From Elusimicrobia bacterium UBA6262 (GTDB lineage Bacteria > CAYTYR01 > UBA6262), in contig DJVG01000024.1 in NCBI GenBank assembly GCA_002441095.1, positions 7,621-47,345 on the forward strand: a stretch of DNA of 39,725 nt, given 5' to 3'. The position numbers and the translations under genes were made by a program. The first letter of the stretch is position 1. The number at the start of each line of letters is the position of its first letter. The notes below the pieces were generated by a model that worked only from the letters and a program-made list of their open reading frames with translations, was not told the DNA's origin and did no database searches. Of the stretch, positions 8,743 through 16,089 are shown piece by piece.

Positions 8743-9806
8743 TGCCCTGTTTTTTGCAGATACAAAGTCTGCGTGGGATAGGCAAACTCAATTTTACGTT
8801 TCTTGAATTCTTCAATCAGGGCAAAATTGATCTGCTGCTGGATATCCATGTATTTATTATAATCGCCGCCGATCACATAGTAGACGGTTTCAAATACCAG
8901 GCTGGAATCGCCGAAAGCAAAAAAATGAGCCCGGTCATAGGCAGCGTCTTTGACCTTGGTAATAATATTGTTTATTATCTTCGGTATTTCCCGCAATTGA
9001 TCAAGCGGAGTCTGGTAGACGACCCCTATCTTGAAGACCACGCGCCGTTTATCCATCAGCTTATAATTACGCAGGCGCGAATCAGTAAGGTCGGAATTGG
9101 AGAGGATCAGCATCTCCCCGCCTAAACTGCGGATACGGGTGGTCTTTATCCCGATATGCTCAATGGCGCCCATAAAGTCGCCGACGATGATAAAATCCCC
9201 GACTTTGAAAGGATGGTCAAAAAGAATGCAGAAATAACTAAAAAGATCCTTCAGTATAGCTTGTGCGGCCAGGGCCACAGCTATTCCCCCTATGCCCAAA
9301 CCGGCGATCACCGCTGAGATCTTAAAGCCCAGGTTATCCAGGAAAAAGATAATCGCGCCGGCCCAAACCGCCAGCTTTACCAATAACATTATCCCTTGCA
9401 GGCTTTTTTCCAGTGGCGCGTCACTTTCTTTTTTTAGCAGGTAGAGCTTCAAGCCATAGTTGATGGCCTCTAATATTGTTTTTACCGCAAAATAGATGAG
9501 GATAGCGAGAATACAGTAATTCAGGGCTTTTTCATAAAACTCCGGGAAAACCAGGCTTTTTAAGGCCAGGTACACCACTACAAAATTAAGCAGTGGCAGG
9601 CCCACATTCTCCAGCAAGCCAGCCAGGAAATCATCAAGAGTGGAAACGGTTTTCTCGGAAAACAGCTTGATCTGCTTAATGATCCGGCGGATGATCAGCT
9701 TGATCGCCAGCATACCGGCAATAAATATTACGACGGTGAGCAAATACCGGAAGACGGTGTTGCCGAATATGACGAAATCCAGGTAATTATTAATTTGTGT
9801 GATCAT
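8739..9806 (-). CDS. MscS-family mechanosensitive ion channel
   Basis: A 355-residue small-conductance mechanosensitive channel family protein of the inner membrane. The N-terminal half has about four to five membrane helices. The Gly/Ala-rich pore helix is GLGIGGIAVALAAQ, followed by the beta-domain signature FDHPFKVGDFI and the upper cytoplasmic domain (LGGEMLILSNSDL). It opens to release solutes when membrane tension rises. The ATG at 9806 lies 25 bp after the SpoIID-domain gene, with AAGGA upstream. Its end overlaps pyruvate kinase 2, tying the channel to the glycolysis/ATPase genes and suggesting a role in osmotic or ion homeostasis. It is longer than E. coli MscS (286 residues) because of additional N-terminal helices. 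Confidence 0.94.
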   Translation of the reverse strand: MITQINNYLDFVIFGNTVFRYLLTVVIFIAGMLAIKLIIRRIIKQIKLFSEKTVSTLDDFLAGLLENVGLPLLNFVVVYLALKSLVFPEFYEKALNYCILAILIYFAVKTILEAINYGLKLYLLKKESDAPLEKSLQGIMLLVKLAVWAGAIIFFLDNLGFKISAVIAGLGIGGIAVALAAQAILKDLFSYFCILFDHPFKVGDFIIVGDFMGAIEHIGIKTTRIRSLGGEMLILSNSDLTDSRLRNYKLMDKRRVVFKIGVVYQTPLDQLREIPKIINNIITKVKDAAYDRAHFFAFGDSSLVFETVYYVIGGDYNKYMDIQQQINFALIEEFKKRKIEFAYPTQTLYLQKTGQ

Positions 9807-9831
9807 TCACTTTATCCTTTCTGATGCTTGG

Positions 9832-11787
9832 TTAGTAGCCTTTTCGCTCTATTTCTATCCCTTGGTAATAATGTTTTAAAATAGTCTTATAATCGTGTCC
9901 TTGTTCCGCCATACCGGCAGCCCCGGTCTGGCACATCCCGACGCCATGGCCCCAACCGCCGCCGTAAATCGTAAAACTCTCAGGCAGTCCACCCTGGCCC
10001 ATTTTTGTTTCGATCAGGAATAAAGTACTGCGCAGGAATCCCCAGCCGATTATCTGCCGTATTAGATGTTCTTTCTCAATGATCACGTTCTGCCTGGTGC
10101 CCTTTATCTCCAGGGCATTGACATGACCGGATTTACTTCTTTTAACCGGCAGGATCGCTTTGATCTTGCCGACATTATAATTTTTGTTGATGCTGGTTTC
10201 TATGTCTGCGCGCTGGAATATCCTGGCCCAGCGGAATTCCGCGGGATAACAGTATTTGGGAATATGGCAATAAACATCAGGTGTATGCTTAAGCCATTTT
10301 TCCAGTGCCGCGTTGGTTACCGGAACAGCTCCCTGAGCGCTGTCTGGAACGCGTTTCAGGTAAGGTTCGTCTCCCCAGCCCTTGAGTTCACTGGAGGATT
10401 GGGTATGGCCGCCGCAATTGGAGGAATAGAGCGTATGCGCTATCTTGCCGCGGTACACTGGCAGTTCACTCCTGGTTTCCTCTACTGCCTGCCGGGCCCG
10501 TTTGTTTTCGCTTTTCACGCCGCTGTAGACCTGGCAATGCTGGCTGTCACAGACATCATAACCAAGACTCGTATGCAGGCGGGTATAATTTTTTTTGTAC
10601 CAGGCTTCTCCCCTGGCGATCACGGCTTGGGCTTTCAGGGCTTCCATGGGCCAGGAAGAGATCATTTCACTGGGCAACACACTGTACAGGTACTCTTCCA
10701 GGTTAACCACGTTGACTATATTCAGCCCCGTGGTCTCATGGACGGAGATTTCCAGCTCTCCCCGGTATTCCCGGTCCTCTTTCCCGCCCCAGGCGAAACC
10801 TCCGGCATATTCTATTTGCGAGATAATGAGGGAATTATGGCTGGTGTTTTCCGGTTTGATCACTATCTTATCCCGCGATTCTGTTATCACCTTCCCTTGT
10901 GGTCCGGAGAAGATCATAGCTTTGTTCTCTTTGCTGGCGATCCGGTAGGGCTGGCCTTTCTCGCCGTGTCCAATGACCACATTATCGCTGCTGCTATGTA
11001 CCGTGAATGGCGCGGAACAGCGTAACTCTACGGTGTCTTTGGCGACAGGAAGTCCTTTGCCAGCTGTCCCGATACCTATTCTGAACAGGGGAATGGTCTC
11101 GGCAGCAGAGATTGGCTGGACCGGAGTGGCTTTGGCTATTTTTTTCAGGGGTATTATTTCTTCAGGTTTTTTGGTTAACAAGGGTAATAATTCTACCAGT
11201 TTGGCTGCCGCCAGCGGTTGAGCTGGGCTTAAAATTTGGATCCGGGCGTACTGTTCCCAAGCCTCATTATATTGCTTTGATTTTTCATATAACCTGGCCA
11301 AATCCAGTCGTAACTCGGCGAAGTTGGTATCTTTTTTCCAGGCTTGCAGGTAATAGGATAAAGCAGTTTTGTCGTCCTTTTTCTTTTCCAGGGTTTGCGC
11401 CAGGTAATAATATGCCAGGTTGAAATTCCCGTTCAGCTCAATGCTTTTCCGGAAGTTAGTTTCAGCCTGGTTTAGATCCCCTGCTGCCAGGTACGCCCTT
11501 CCCAGCGCAAAGAATATTTCATAATTCTGCTCATCCTTGTGGCTGGCCAGGGAAAGGTATTTCAGCGCTTCCTGAATATTATTGACGTTATAATAGCAGA
11601 GTCCCAGGAGACGCAATCCATCCTGGTTAGACGGATCAATGGCCAACAGGCGCTTATATCTGACCATGGCTTCCTTATAGTTCGCCGCCCATTGGAGAGA
11701 TAATCCTTCTTCTAACAAGGTGTCTTTTAATACAGCCTGTTCCTGTGCACCTAGGGAGTTATTCCCTAAGCCCAGAAATATTACCAT
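9832..11787 (-). CDS. TPR-repeat protein with C-terminal SpoIID/LytB domain
   Basis: A 651-residue exported protein. Residues about 15-200 are tetratricopeptide repeats, for example LLGLCYYNVNNIQEALKYL and ALGRAYLAAGDLNQAETNF. A linker follows, then a SpoIID/LytB domain from about residue 330, with LPSEMISSWPMEALKAQAV and the C-terminal hallmark GGGWGHGVGMCQTGAAGMA. SpoIID-type enzymes are lytic transglycosylases acting on stripped peptidoglycan, so a periplasmic cell-wall role beside Pal is likely. The ATG at 11787 has no ribosome site. Seven codons upstream an ATA at 11808 sits 8 bases after GGAGAG and would add IKIKILL, completing a proper signal peptide ending LGLGNNSLGA. The true start may therefore be a non-canonical AUA (or AUU). 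Confidence 0.9.
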   Translation of the reverse strand: MVIFLGLGNNSLGAQEQAVLKDTLLEEGLSLQWAANYKEAMVRYKRLLAIDPSNQDGLRLLGLCYYNVNNIQEALKYLSLASHKDEQNYEIFFALGRAYLAAGDLNQAETNFRKSIELNGNFNLAYYYLAQTLEKKKDDKTALSYYLQAWKKDTNFAELRLDLARLYEKSKQYNEAWEQYARIQILSPAQPLAAAKLVELLPLLTKKPEEIIPLKKIAKATPVQPISAAETIPLFRIGIGTAGKGLPVAKDTVELRCSAPFTVHSSSDNVVIGHGEKGQPYRIASKENKAMIFSGPQGKVITESRDKIVIKPENTSHNSLIISQIEYAGGFAWGGKEDREYRGELEISVHETTGLNIVNVVNLEEYLYSVLPSEMISSWPMEALKAQAVIARGEAWYKKNYTRLHTSLGYDVCDSQHCQVYSGVKSENKRARQAVEETRSELPVYRGKIAHTLYSSNCGGHTQSSSELKGWGDEPYLKRVPDSAQGAVPVTNAALEKWLKHTPDVYCHIPKYCYPAEFRWARIFQRADIETSINKNYNVGKIKAILPVKRSKSGHVNALEIKGTRQNVIIEKEHLIRQIIGWGFLRSTLFLIETKMGQGGLPESFTIYGGGWGHGVGMCQTGAAGMAEQGHDYKTILKHYYQGIEIERKGY

Positions 11788-11832
11788 TAATAATATTTTA
11801 ATTTTTATGGCTGGCTCTCCTGCGCTGAGTGG

Positions 11833-11851
11833 CGTTACTTTTTAAGTAACG
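11833..11851 (-). promoter_or_regulatory. inverted repeat at the pal stop codon
   Basis: CGTTACTT, three A residues, then AAGTAACG: a perfect 8-bp stem that includes the pal stop codon. It lies 24 bases before the possible AUA start of the SpoIID gene. The stem is A/T-rich and no run of T follows. A processing or attenuation element is more likely than a strong terminator. It may be chance. Confidence 0.4.
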
Positions 11852-12344
11852 TTTCAGTGCGCCTGTTTTTGGCCCACGCTTCCTCATTATGTTCTAAGTC
11901 CAAGGGTTTTTCCTTGCCATAGGAGATAGTCGCCATCCGTTCATATTTTATGCCCAAACGGTAATAATAATCCCGGACCGCTTTAGCCCTTTTGTCACCC
12001 AGGGCCAGATTGTATTCGACAGTGCCGCGCTCGTCGCAATGACCGGCAATGAGTATCTCCTTGTCCGGATTTTCCTGCAGCCACGCACCATTTTTTATCA
12101 GCACTTCTCTGGCGGCCGGGCTGATATCATACTTGTCAAAATCAAAAGGCACATTGTCTAGGCTGGCTACTTGGCTGAATGTCTTGCCTTTGATCTCCAA
12201 TTCTACCTTTGGTGTTTCCGCTGTTCCGGATGCTGTTCCGGCAGCTTCTGGTTTGACCGCTTTTTTGCTGCATGCAAAAAGCGCTAATCCTAAAATAAGT
12301 ACCACCACTACCCAATATTTCCTTGCCTTTAAACTCTGCTTCAT
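11835..12344 (-). CDS. pal: peptidoglycan-associated lipoprotein (Pal), OmpA-like
   Basis: A 169-residue outer-membrane lipoprotein that binds peptidoglycan. The start chosen is ATG 12344 (MKQSLKARKYW), not the longer reading from 12512, because AGGAGG lies 7 bases upstream and the signal peptide begins here. A lipobox with Cys follows the hydrophobic stretch (GLALFAC). The OmpA-like domain shows DNVPFDFDKYDISPAA, the peptidoglycan-binding block AGHCDERGTVEYN, and LALGDKRAKAVRDYY. The length is that of typical Pal. No tolA or tolB is visible nearby; a SpoIID-domain cell-wall protein follows directly. The gene has a separate promoter and a long structured leader. Confidence 0.93.
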   Translation of the reverse strand: MKQSLKARKYWVVVVLILGLALFACSKKAVKPEAAGTASGTAETPKVELEIKGKTFSQVASLDNVPFDFDKYDISPAAREVLIKNGAWLQENPDKEILIAGHCDERGTVEYNLALGDKRAKAVRDYYYRLGIKYERMATISYGKEKPLDLEHNEEAWAKNRRTETLLKK

Positions 12345-12519
12345 GATCCTACCTCCTTTTTCTTTTGTTATAATAATAAATGCCGGTAAATGGAATTTTT
12401 CCATACCGGCAAAATAAATCGCCTCTGGATAATTCCCAGATGGCGGCCCGACCATCCATGCTTTTGTAACCTTCGGAGAAGCAAATCCCCGAACCCTTGT
12501 AGACTGTAGCATATAGACT
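12345..12519 (-). ncRNA. structured 5' leader of pal, candidate cis-regulatory RNA
   Basis: About 175 nt between the predicted transcription start and pal. On the minus strand there are three hairpins. H1 (12493-12472) is TTCGGGGA paired with TCTCCGAA. H2 (12445-12420) is CGCC-A-TCTGG paired with CCAGA-GGCG around GAATTAT. H3 (12410-12382) has a 12-bp stem, GCCGGTA/TACCGGC continuing into TGGAA/TTCCA, and is followed by a T-rich tract. GATGG (12456-12452) can instead pair with CCATC inside H2, so two folds exclude each other. The linker between H1 and H2 contains TTACAAAAGCATGG. No known riboswitch consensus was recognised with confidence. Confidence 0.5.
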
Positions 12520-12527
12520 TTAGTACT
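12500..12527 (-). repeat. degenerate 7-bp repeat array A
   Basis: On the minus strand four consecutive heptamers read AGTACTA, AAGTCTA, TATGCTA, CAGTCTA, ending in CTA each time. They lie across the predicted transcription start of pal. Similar period-7 arrays occur at three other intergenic places in the window. Confidence 0.55.
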
Positions 12528-12554
12528 TTTAGTTCATCCTGGCAATAAAGTCAA
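12526..12554 (-). promoter_or_regulatory. predicted sigma-70-type promoter for pal
   Basis: TTGACT (12554-12549), a 17-base spacer and TAAAAG (12531-12526). It lies just after the stop of the glycosyltransferase gene. It would start the pal leader near 12519. Confidence 0.5.
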
Positions 12555-12566
12555 GCAAAAAGTCTA

Positions 12567-13982
12567 TTAAGAGTCAGTTTTTACTTTGGAACGCTCGTAC
12601 TGGTCAAAATGCTTTTGTCCGCGTAAGTATCCGAACGTCCCCCATAGCTTGGCTAGGGAAATTATCCAGCGGTACCAGAAAGTTTCGAAAAAGCTCAGGA
12701 ATACAAATAAAACGATATCCTTTAATTTAAATAATTTTTCTTCACGGAAAAAAGCCCCTATGGAGATCAGGGAAACCAATGTCTGGGTCAGGACCATAAA
12801 ACAGAATAAAGCCAGGAACATCCGGACATCCAGCCATCCGGCCCACCAGCCAAACAGCACCAGGCTGATGCTGGAAATCTCAAAGAATACCCCCAAAACC
12901 TCGTAAAGCAGGAAATACGGCATGATCGCAAACGCGAACATTTTATATTGCGGGTTCATGAACATGTGCCGGTAATAAGACACTGTTTCATTGGTGACCC
13001 TCTGCCAGCGGCTCCGTTGCAGGATCAAACTTCTAATATTACTCGGTCCCTCTGTCCAGCCGATAAAATAAGGCATCATCAGGATCTTATAGTTGTCTTT
13101 TTTATTCTTGATAATAAAGTCTTGCATCCGGAAAGTTAATTCAATGTCTTCACAGGTAAAGTCAGTGCTGTATCCTCCCAATTCCAGTAATATATCCCGG
13201 CGCCAGATCCCGAATCCTCCGGCTATAGTCGGCGAAGAATTGAAGCGGCTCCAGGCGATACGGTTGCCGATGAATGACCGGATATACTCGATGTTCTGGT
13301 AGGCGAGCAGCGGTTTATAGGAATAACTCTTGTCTACGATCTGGCCGTCTTTTACCTTAAAGCCGTTCACCAGCCCGAAAGAACTGCCGATGCCGATGAT
13401 ATTGTCCGGTTCTTTCTGTACGTGCGACATGATCCTCAGCAGGGCGTTGGGCTCGATAATAGTATCAGCATCCATGATGCACACATATTTGTATTTGGCG
13501 AAATTCAGCCCGGCATTAAGAGCGCCGGCTTTCTTTTTGCCGCTGATCTTGGTCAGGACTGTTACTTTAGGATACTTTCTGGAGCGGTGCATGCCGATGA
13601 TCTTGCCGGCATCGAACCGGTCTTTGTAAGGATTGGTCAGCTCCTGCAGGTCCAGCAGTTCATGCAGTATGTTCATGGTCTGGTCAGTGGAATTGTCATT
13701 GACCACGATCACTTCAAACTCCGGGTAATCCTGGCTCAGTATTGCCTTGATGCTCTCGCTGATCCATTCCTGCTCATTACGGGCCGGTACGATAAAACTT
13801 ACCGGGAGACTGAATGCGGAAACAGAAAACCTGCTGTAATCTTCGGCCTCATCCTGCTTGTTGCGGCGGCGGTTCTCAAAGAAGCCGATCACACCCAGTA
13901 TCACCTGGTACACTACCAGGAGCAGGAAATATGACAGGTAGATGATAAACAAAATGCCTATATAGCGGGTAAAAGTACTCAT
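12567..13982 (-). CDS. membrane family-2 glycosyltransferase (polysaccharide synthase type)
   Basis: A 471-residue inner-membrane GT2 enzyme. A membrane segment (about 8-35) precedes a GT-A domain with VPARNE, VVNDNSTD (D96), MDADT (D171, D173), the acceptor/catalytic pair TCEDIEL (E278, D279) and QRSRW (322-326). Three or four C-terminal helices follow (about 345-450). The D, DxD, ED, Q..RW set is that of processive synthases of the cellulose, hyaluronan and PgaC group. No PilZ domain is visible. It overlaps the HEAT-repeat gene by 4 bases and is the last gene of the TIGR03546-to-GT2 operon. The sugar is unknown; the epimerase upstream suggests a modified or epimerised nucleotide sugar. Confidence 0.92.
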   Translation of the reverse strand: MSTFTRYIGILFIIYLSYFLLLVVYQVILGVIGFFENRRRNKQDEAEDYSRFSVSAFSLPVSFIVPARNEQEWISESIKAILSQDYPEFEVIVVNDNSTDQTMNILHELLDLQELTNPYKDRFDAGKIIGMHRSRKYPKVTVLTKISGKKKAGALNAGLNFAKYKYVCIMDADTIIEPNALLRIMSHVQKEPDNIIGIGSSFGLVNGFKVKDGQIVDKSYSYKPLLAYQNIEYIRSFIGNRIAWSRFNSSPTIAGGFGIWRRDILLELGGYSTDFTCEDIELTFRMQDFIIKNKKDNYKILMMPYFIGWTEGPSNIRSLILQRSRWQRVTNETVSYYRHMFMNPQYKMFAFAIMPYFLLYEVLGVFFEISSISLVLFGWWAGWLDVRMFLALFCFMVLTQTLVSLISIGAFFREEKLFKLKDIVLFVFLSFFETFWYRWIISLAKLWGTFGYLRGQKHFDQYERSKVKTDS

Positions 13983-15259
13983 ATGACTTCTCCGGCTATG
14001 CGCCTGGCCGTGTCCCGGTCTAAGGCGTTGATCACCTGCAGCAGCTTGTTCTGTTCTCCCAGTTCATAATTCTCCAGGGCTTTTTTCAGGCCGAAATATA
14101 CTTTGGACCTGATCAATCCGGCCAGCAGATACCTGGCTTTTTCTTCCACTTGCTTCTGCCCGCTGAGAAGATTATTTAAAATGGTCAGGATATAGCCGGA
14201 ATCGATCAAAGCATCGGCACAGGCCCGGCTGGTTGGTTCATCGCTCCTGGATACCCGGGCTAAAATATCTTCGATAAAAGGCAAGGATTCCTTGATGTTA
14301 TGGGCCATGACATTTTTCACCGCTTCTTTTACTTTCCACGATGGGTCTTTGATCAGCTTAGCTACTATCGGCAGGCTCAGCGGCCCCAGGATATTTTCCA
14401 GCGCGCGAACCGCGTGCATCCGGACAAACCAGAATTTATCATCTAAGCGGTCGATCAATGTATCCTTGATCGCTGGTGCATATAATCCGCCCAGGCACTC
14501 ACAGGCGGCCGCACGCACATCAGCGTTGTCATCCTGGGAGAGCCTAATGATCTCTGCGATCTGATTGCTGGTTATCATAAATTTCAACTTATTGATCACC
14601 TTCAACGCCCAGAAGCGTACCGGCTGGTATTGGCTGTCCAGTGACCGGAATAGTTCCTCGGCTACCTCAGGCGGGAAGGTTTCCAGCGCCAAGGCGATAT
14701 TATAGCCGCTGCCGGCATGCGCTCCCAGGAAGTCCAGCAGGATCCTGGCTGAAGTGTTATTCTTTATCTGCTCCAGGCTGCGCAAGGCATAGTAGGAGAT
14801 ATCTTCATCTTTAGAGTATAGTGAATTTACCAGGATTTCCATGGCATTGGGGCTGTTGATGTAGCCCAGACTGATGATCGCTTCTATACCCTGCCACTTA
14901 TTGGCCGGTTTTCTGGCGGCTGCTTCAATTTGTTCTGTATCGGTGTCGGAGGAAAAATGATCCCTGATCTTTTGTGCCAATTCCGGGGTCACTTCCAGCT
15001 CTTTGTCCCGGGCCAGGTTAATAAAATCCTGCGGGGTATAATCATTAACAAATAAGGCCATATTCTCTTTCACGGGTTCCGGTCCGGAACGGGTCATCTC
15101 CAGCAAATGCTGTTGTATGGCCTGCAAGTGCCGCCGCCGCTGTTTCAGCCTGGTTTCCCTGGCCATGGCGTACAAAATAATAATTACTGACAGGGCCAGA
15201 GCCGCCGCCAGTAATATTATATCGATTTTAATAAATAGATCGGCTAAATGGGTAAACAT
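13979..15259 (-). CDS. membrane-anchored HEAT-repeat protein
   Basis: A 426-residue protein with one membrane helix (about 12-33). A basic stretch (RETRLKQRRRHLQ) follows immediately, which places the rest in the cytoplasm by the positive-inside rule. From about residue 110 to the end it consists of HEAT-like helical repeats, for example DNADVRAAACECLGG, DDKFWFVRMHAVRALENI and DPSWKVKEAVKNVMAHN. HEAT arrays are protein-binding scaffolds with no enzyme activity of their own. Its start shares one base with the YaiO stop (TGATG) and its end overlaps the glycosyltransferase start, so a role in assembling or gating that synthase is the best guess. No catalytic motif was found. Confidence 0.88.
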   Translation of the reverse strand: MFTHLADLFIKIDIILLAAALALSVIIILYAMARETRLKQRRRHLQAIQQHLLEMTRSGPEPVKENMALFVNDYTPQDFINLARDKELEVTPELAQKIRDHFSSDTDTEQIEAAARKPANKWQGIEAIISLGYINSPNAMEILVNSLYSKDEDISYYALRSLEQIKNNTSARILLDFLGAHAGSGYNIALALETFPPEVAEELFRSLDSQYQPVRFWALKVINKLKFMITSNQIAEIIRLSQDDNADVRAAACECLGGLYAPAIKDTLIDRLDDKFWFVRMHAVRALENILGPLSLPIVAKLIKDPSWKVKEAVKNVMAHNIKESLPFIEDILARVSRSDEPTSRACADALIDSGYILTILNNLLSGQKQVEEKARYLLAGLIRSKVYFGLKKALENYELGEQNKLLQVINALDRDTARRIAGEVI

Positions 15260-16089
15260 CAGAATTTCACCGCCAGGCCCGCATCCAGGCTGCGGATCAC
15301 AAAATCAGGTTTTTCCCGGCCATAAGAAGAACCCAGCCGCACATTCAGGAATTTGGTGATATTGATATCCAGCCCGTAAAAAATTATATAACCTTTTTGG
15401 TCTGAGGCTGGCAATATACGGACATCATAAAGCCGCTCCCCGAAGGAAGTGCCCAGCCAAACATGGACCAGCTGCCGGATGAGAAAAGAACTTTTCAGGG
15501 TGACTGATTTGGCAGTTCCCCTAGCGCTTGTATGCACCAGGTTAACATAAGCGCTGGCATAGTTATCGCCGAAGTAATAGATCACACCGGGATAGAACAT
15601 ATTCACTTTGGCAGTATTGTAGTCCCTATAGTGGTAGCCAAGAGCCCCGAAAACATTCTGGACCATTTTGCGCTCATATTCTGCGCGGGCCTGCCATTTG
15701 TAGATGTAATCACGGCTTGTGCCCAGGCCTGCTTCCAGGTGGACATAATCAGACGGGCTTAGTTTGCCGTAAGCGCCCAGTGCCCAGGCATAATCCTGTT
15801 CCCCGAACCGGTTAAAAGCCGTGGCCTCCAGGTATGGTGTCCAGTACTGGTTCACCGGGATAGCCAGATCGCCGGTGATGGTCCGCCAGATACCGTTCCT
15901 TTCGCCGATAGTGACCCGGCCGATCTCGTTATAGATACTGGCTGAAAAACCACCCAGCTGCAGGTTCTTTTCCTTCATCTGCCATTCCAGTACCTGCTCT
16001 TGCCATTCTGGTACCGGCTCTTCAGCTAGTAGTGTTTGGCCGGCGGCCAGCAGTAATAGCCCGGCTATTAAACAGCTATATATTTTCAT
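15259..16089 (-). CDS. yaiO: YaiO-family outer-membrane beta-barrel protein
   Basis: About 276 residues. The start at 16089 is preferred over an in-frame ATG at 16107, because the protein then begins MKIYSCLIAGLLLLA, a clean signal peptide ending TLLA, with AAAGGAAAA just upstream. The mature part is rich in aromatic beta strands (GALGYHYRDY, VIYYFGDNYASAYVNLVH, GYIIFYGLDINI). It ends in VKF, the terminal-Phe signal of outer-membrane barrels. It resembles the YaiO family (TIGR04390), whose E. coli member is encoded beside a GT2 gene (yaiP). A role as the exit pore of the glycan made by the GT2 two genes downstream is inferred. The start overlaps the end of the epimerase gene. Confidence 0.83.
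   Translation of the reverse strand: MKIYSCLIAGLLLLAAGQTLLAEEPVPEWQEQVLEWQMKEKNLQLGGFSASIYNEIGRVTIGERNGIWRTITGDLAIPVNQYWTPYLEATAFNRFGEQDYAWALGAYGKLSPSDYVHLEAGLGTSRDYIYKWQARAEYERKMVQNVFGALGYHYRDYNTAKVNMFYPGVIYYFGDNYASAYVNLVHTSARGTAKSVTLKSSFLIRQLVHVWLGTSFGERLYDVRILPASDQKGYIIFYGLDINITKFLNVRLGSSYGREKPDFVIRSLDAGLAVKF

Noticed and set aside
10066..11025. 319-codon plus-strand open frame
   Set aside because: It lies antisense inside the SpoIID-domain gene, whose motifs (GWGHGVGMCQTGAAG) are unmistakable on the minus strand. The plus-strand product shows no domain.
12420..12493. c-di-GMP-I (GEMM) riboswitch in the pal leader
   Set aside because: The linker faintly resembles the ACGCAAAGC block, but the GGCAAACC element and tetraloop-receptor pattern are missing, so no class was assigned.
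12345..12512. Longer N-terminus for Pal, starting at 12512
   Set aside because: It would place the signal peptide 56 residues inside the protein and translate the hairpin-rich leader. ATG 12344 has an ideal ribosome site.
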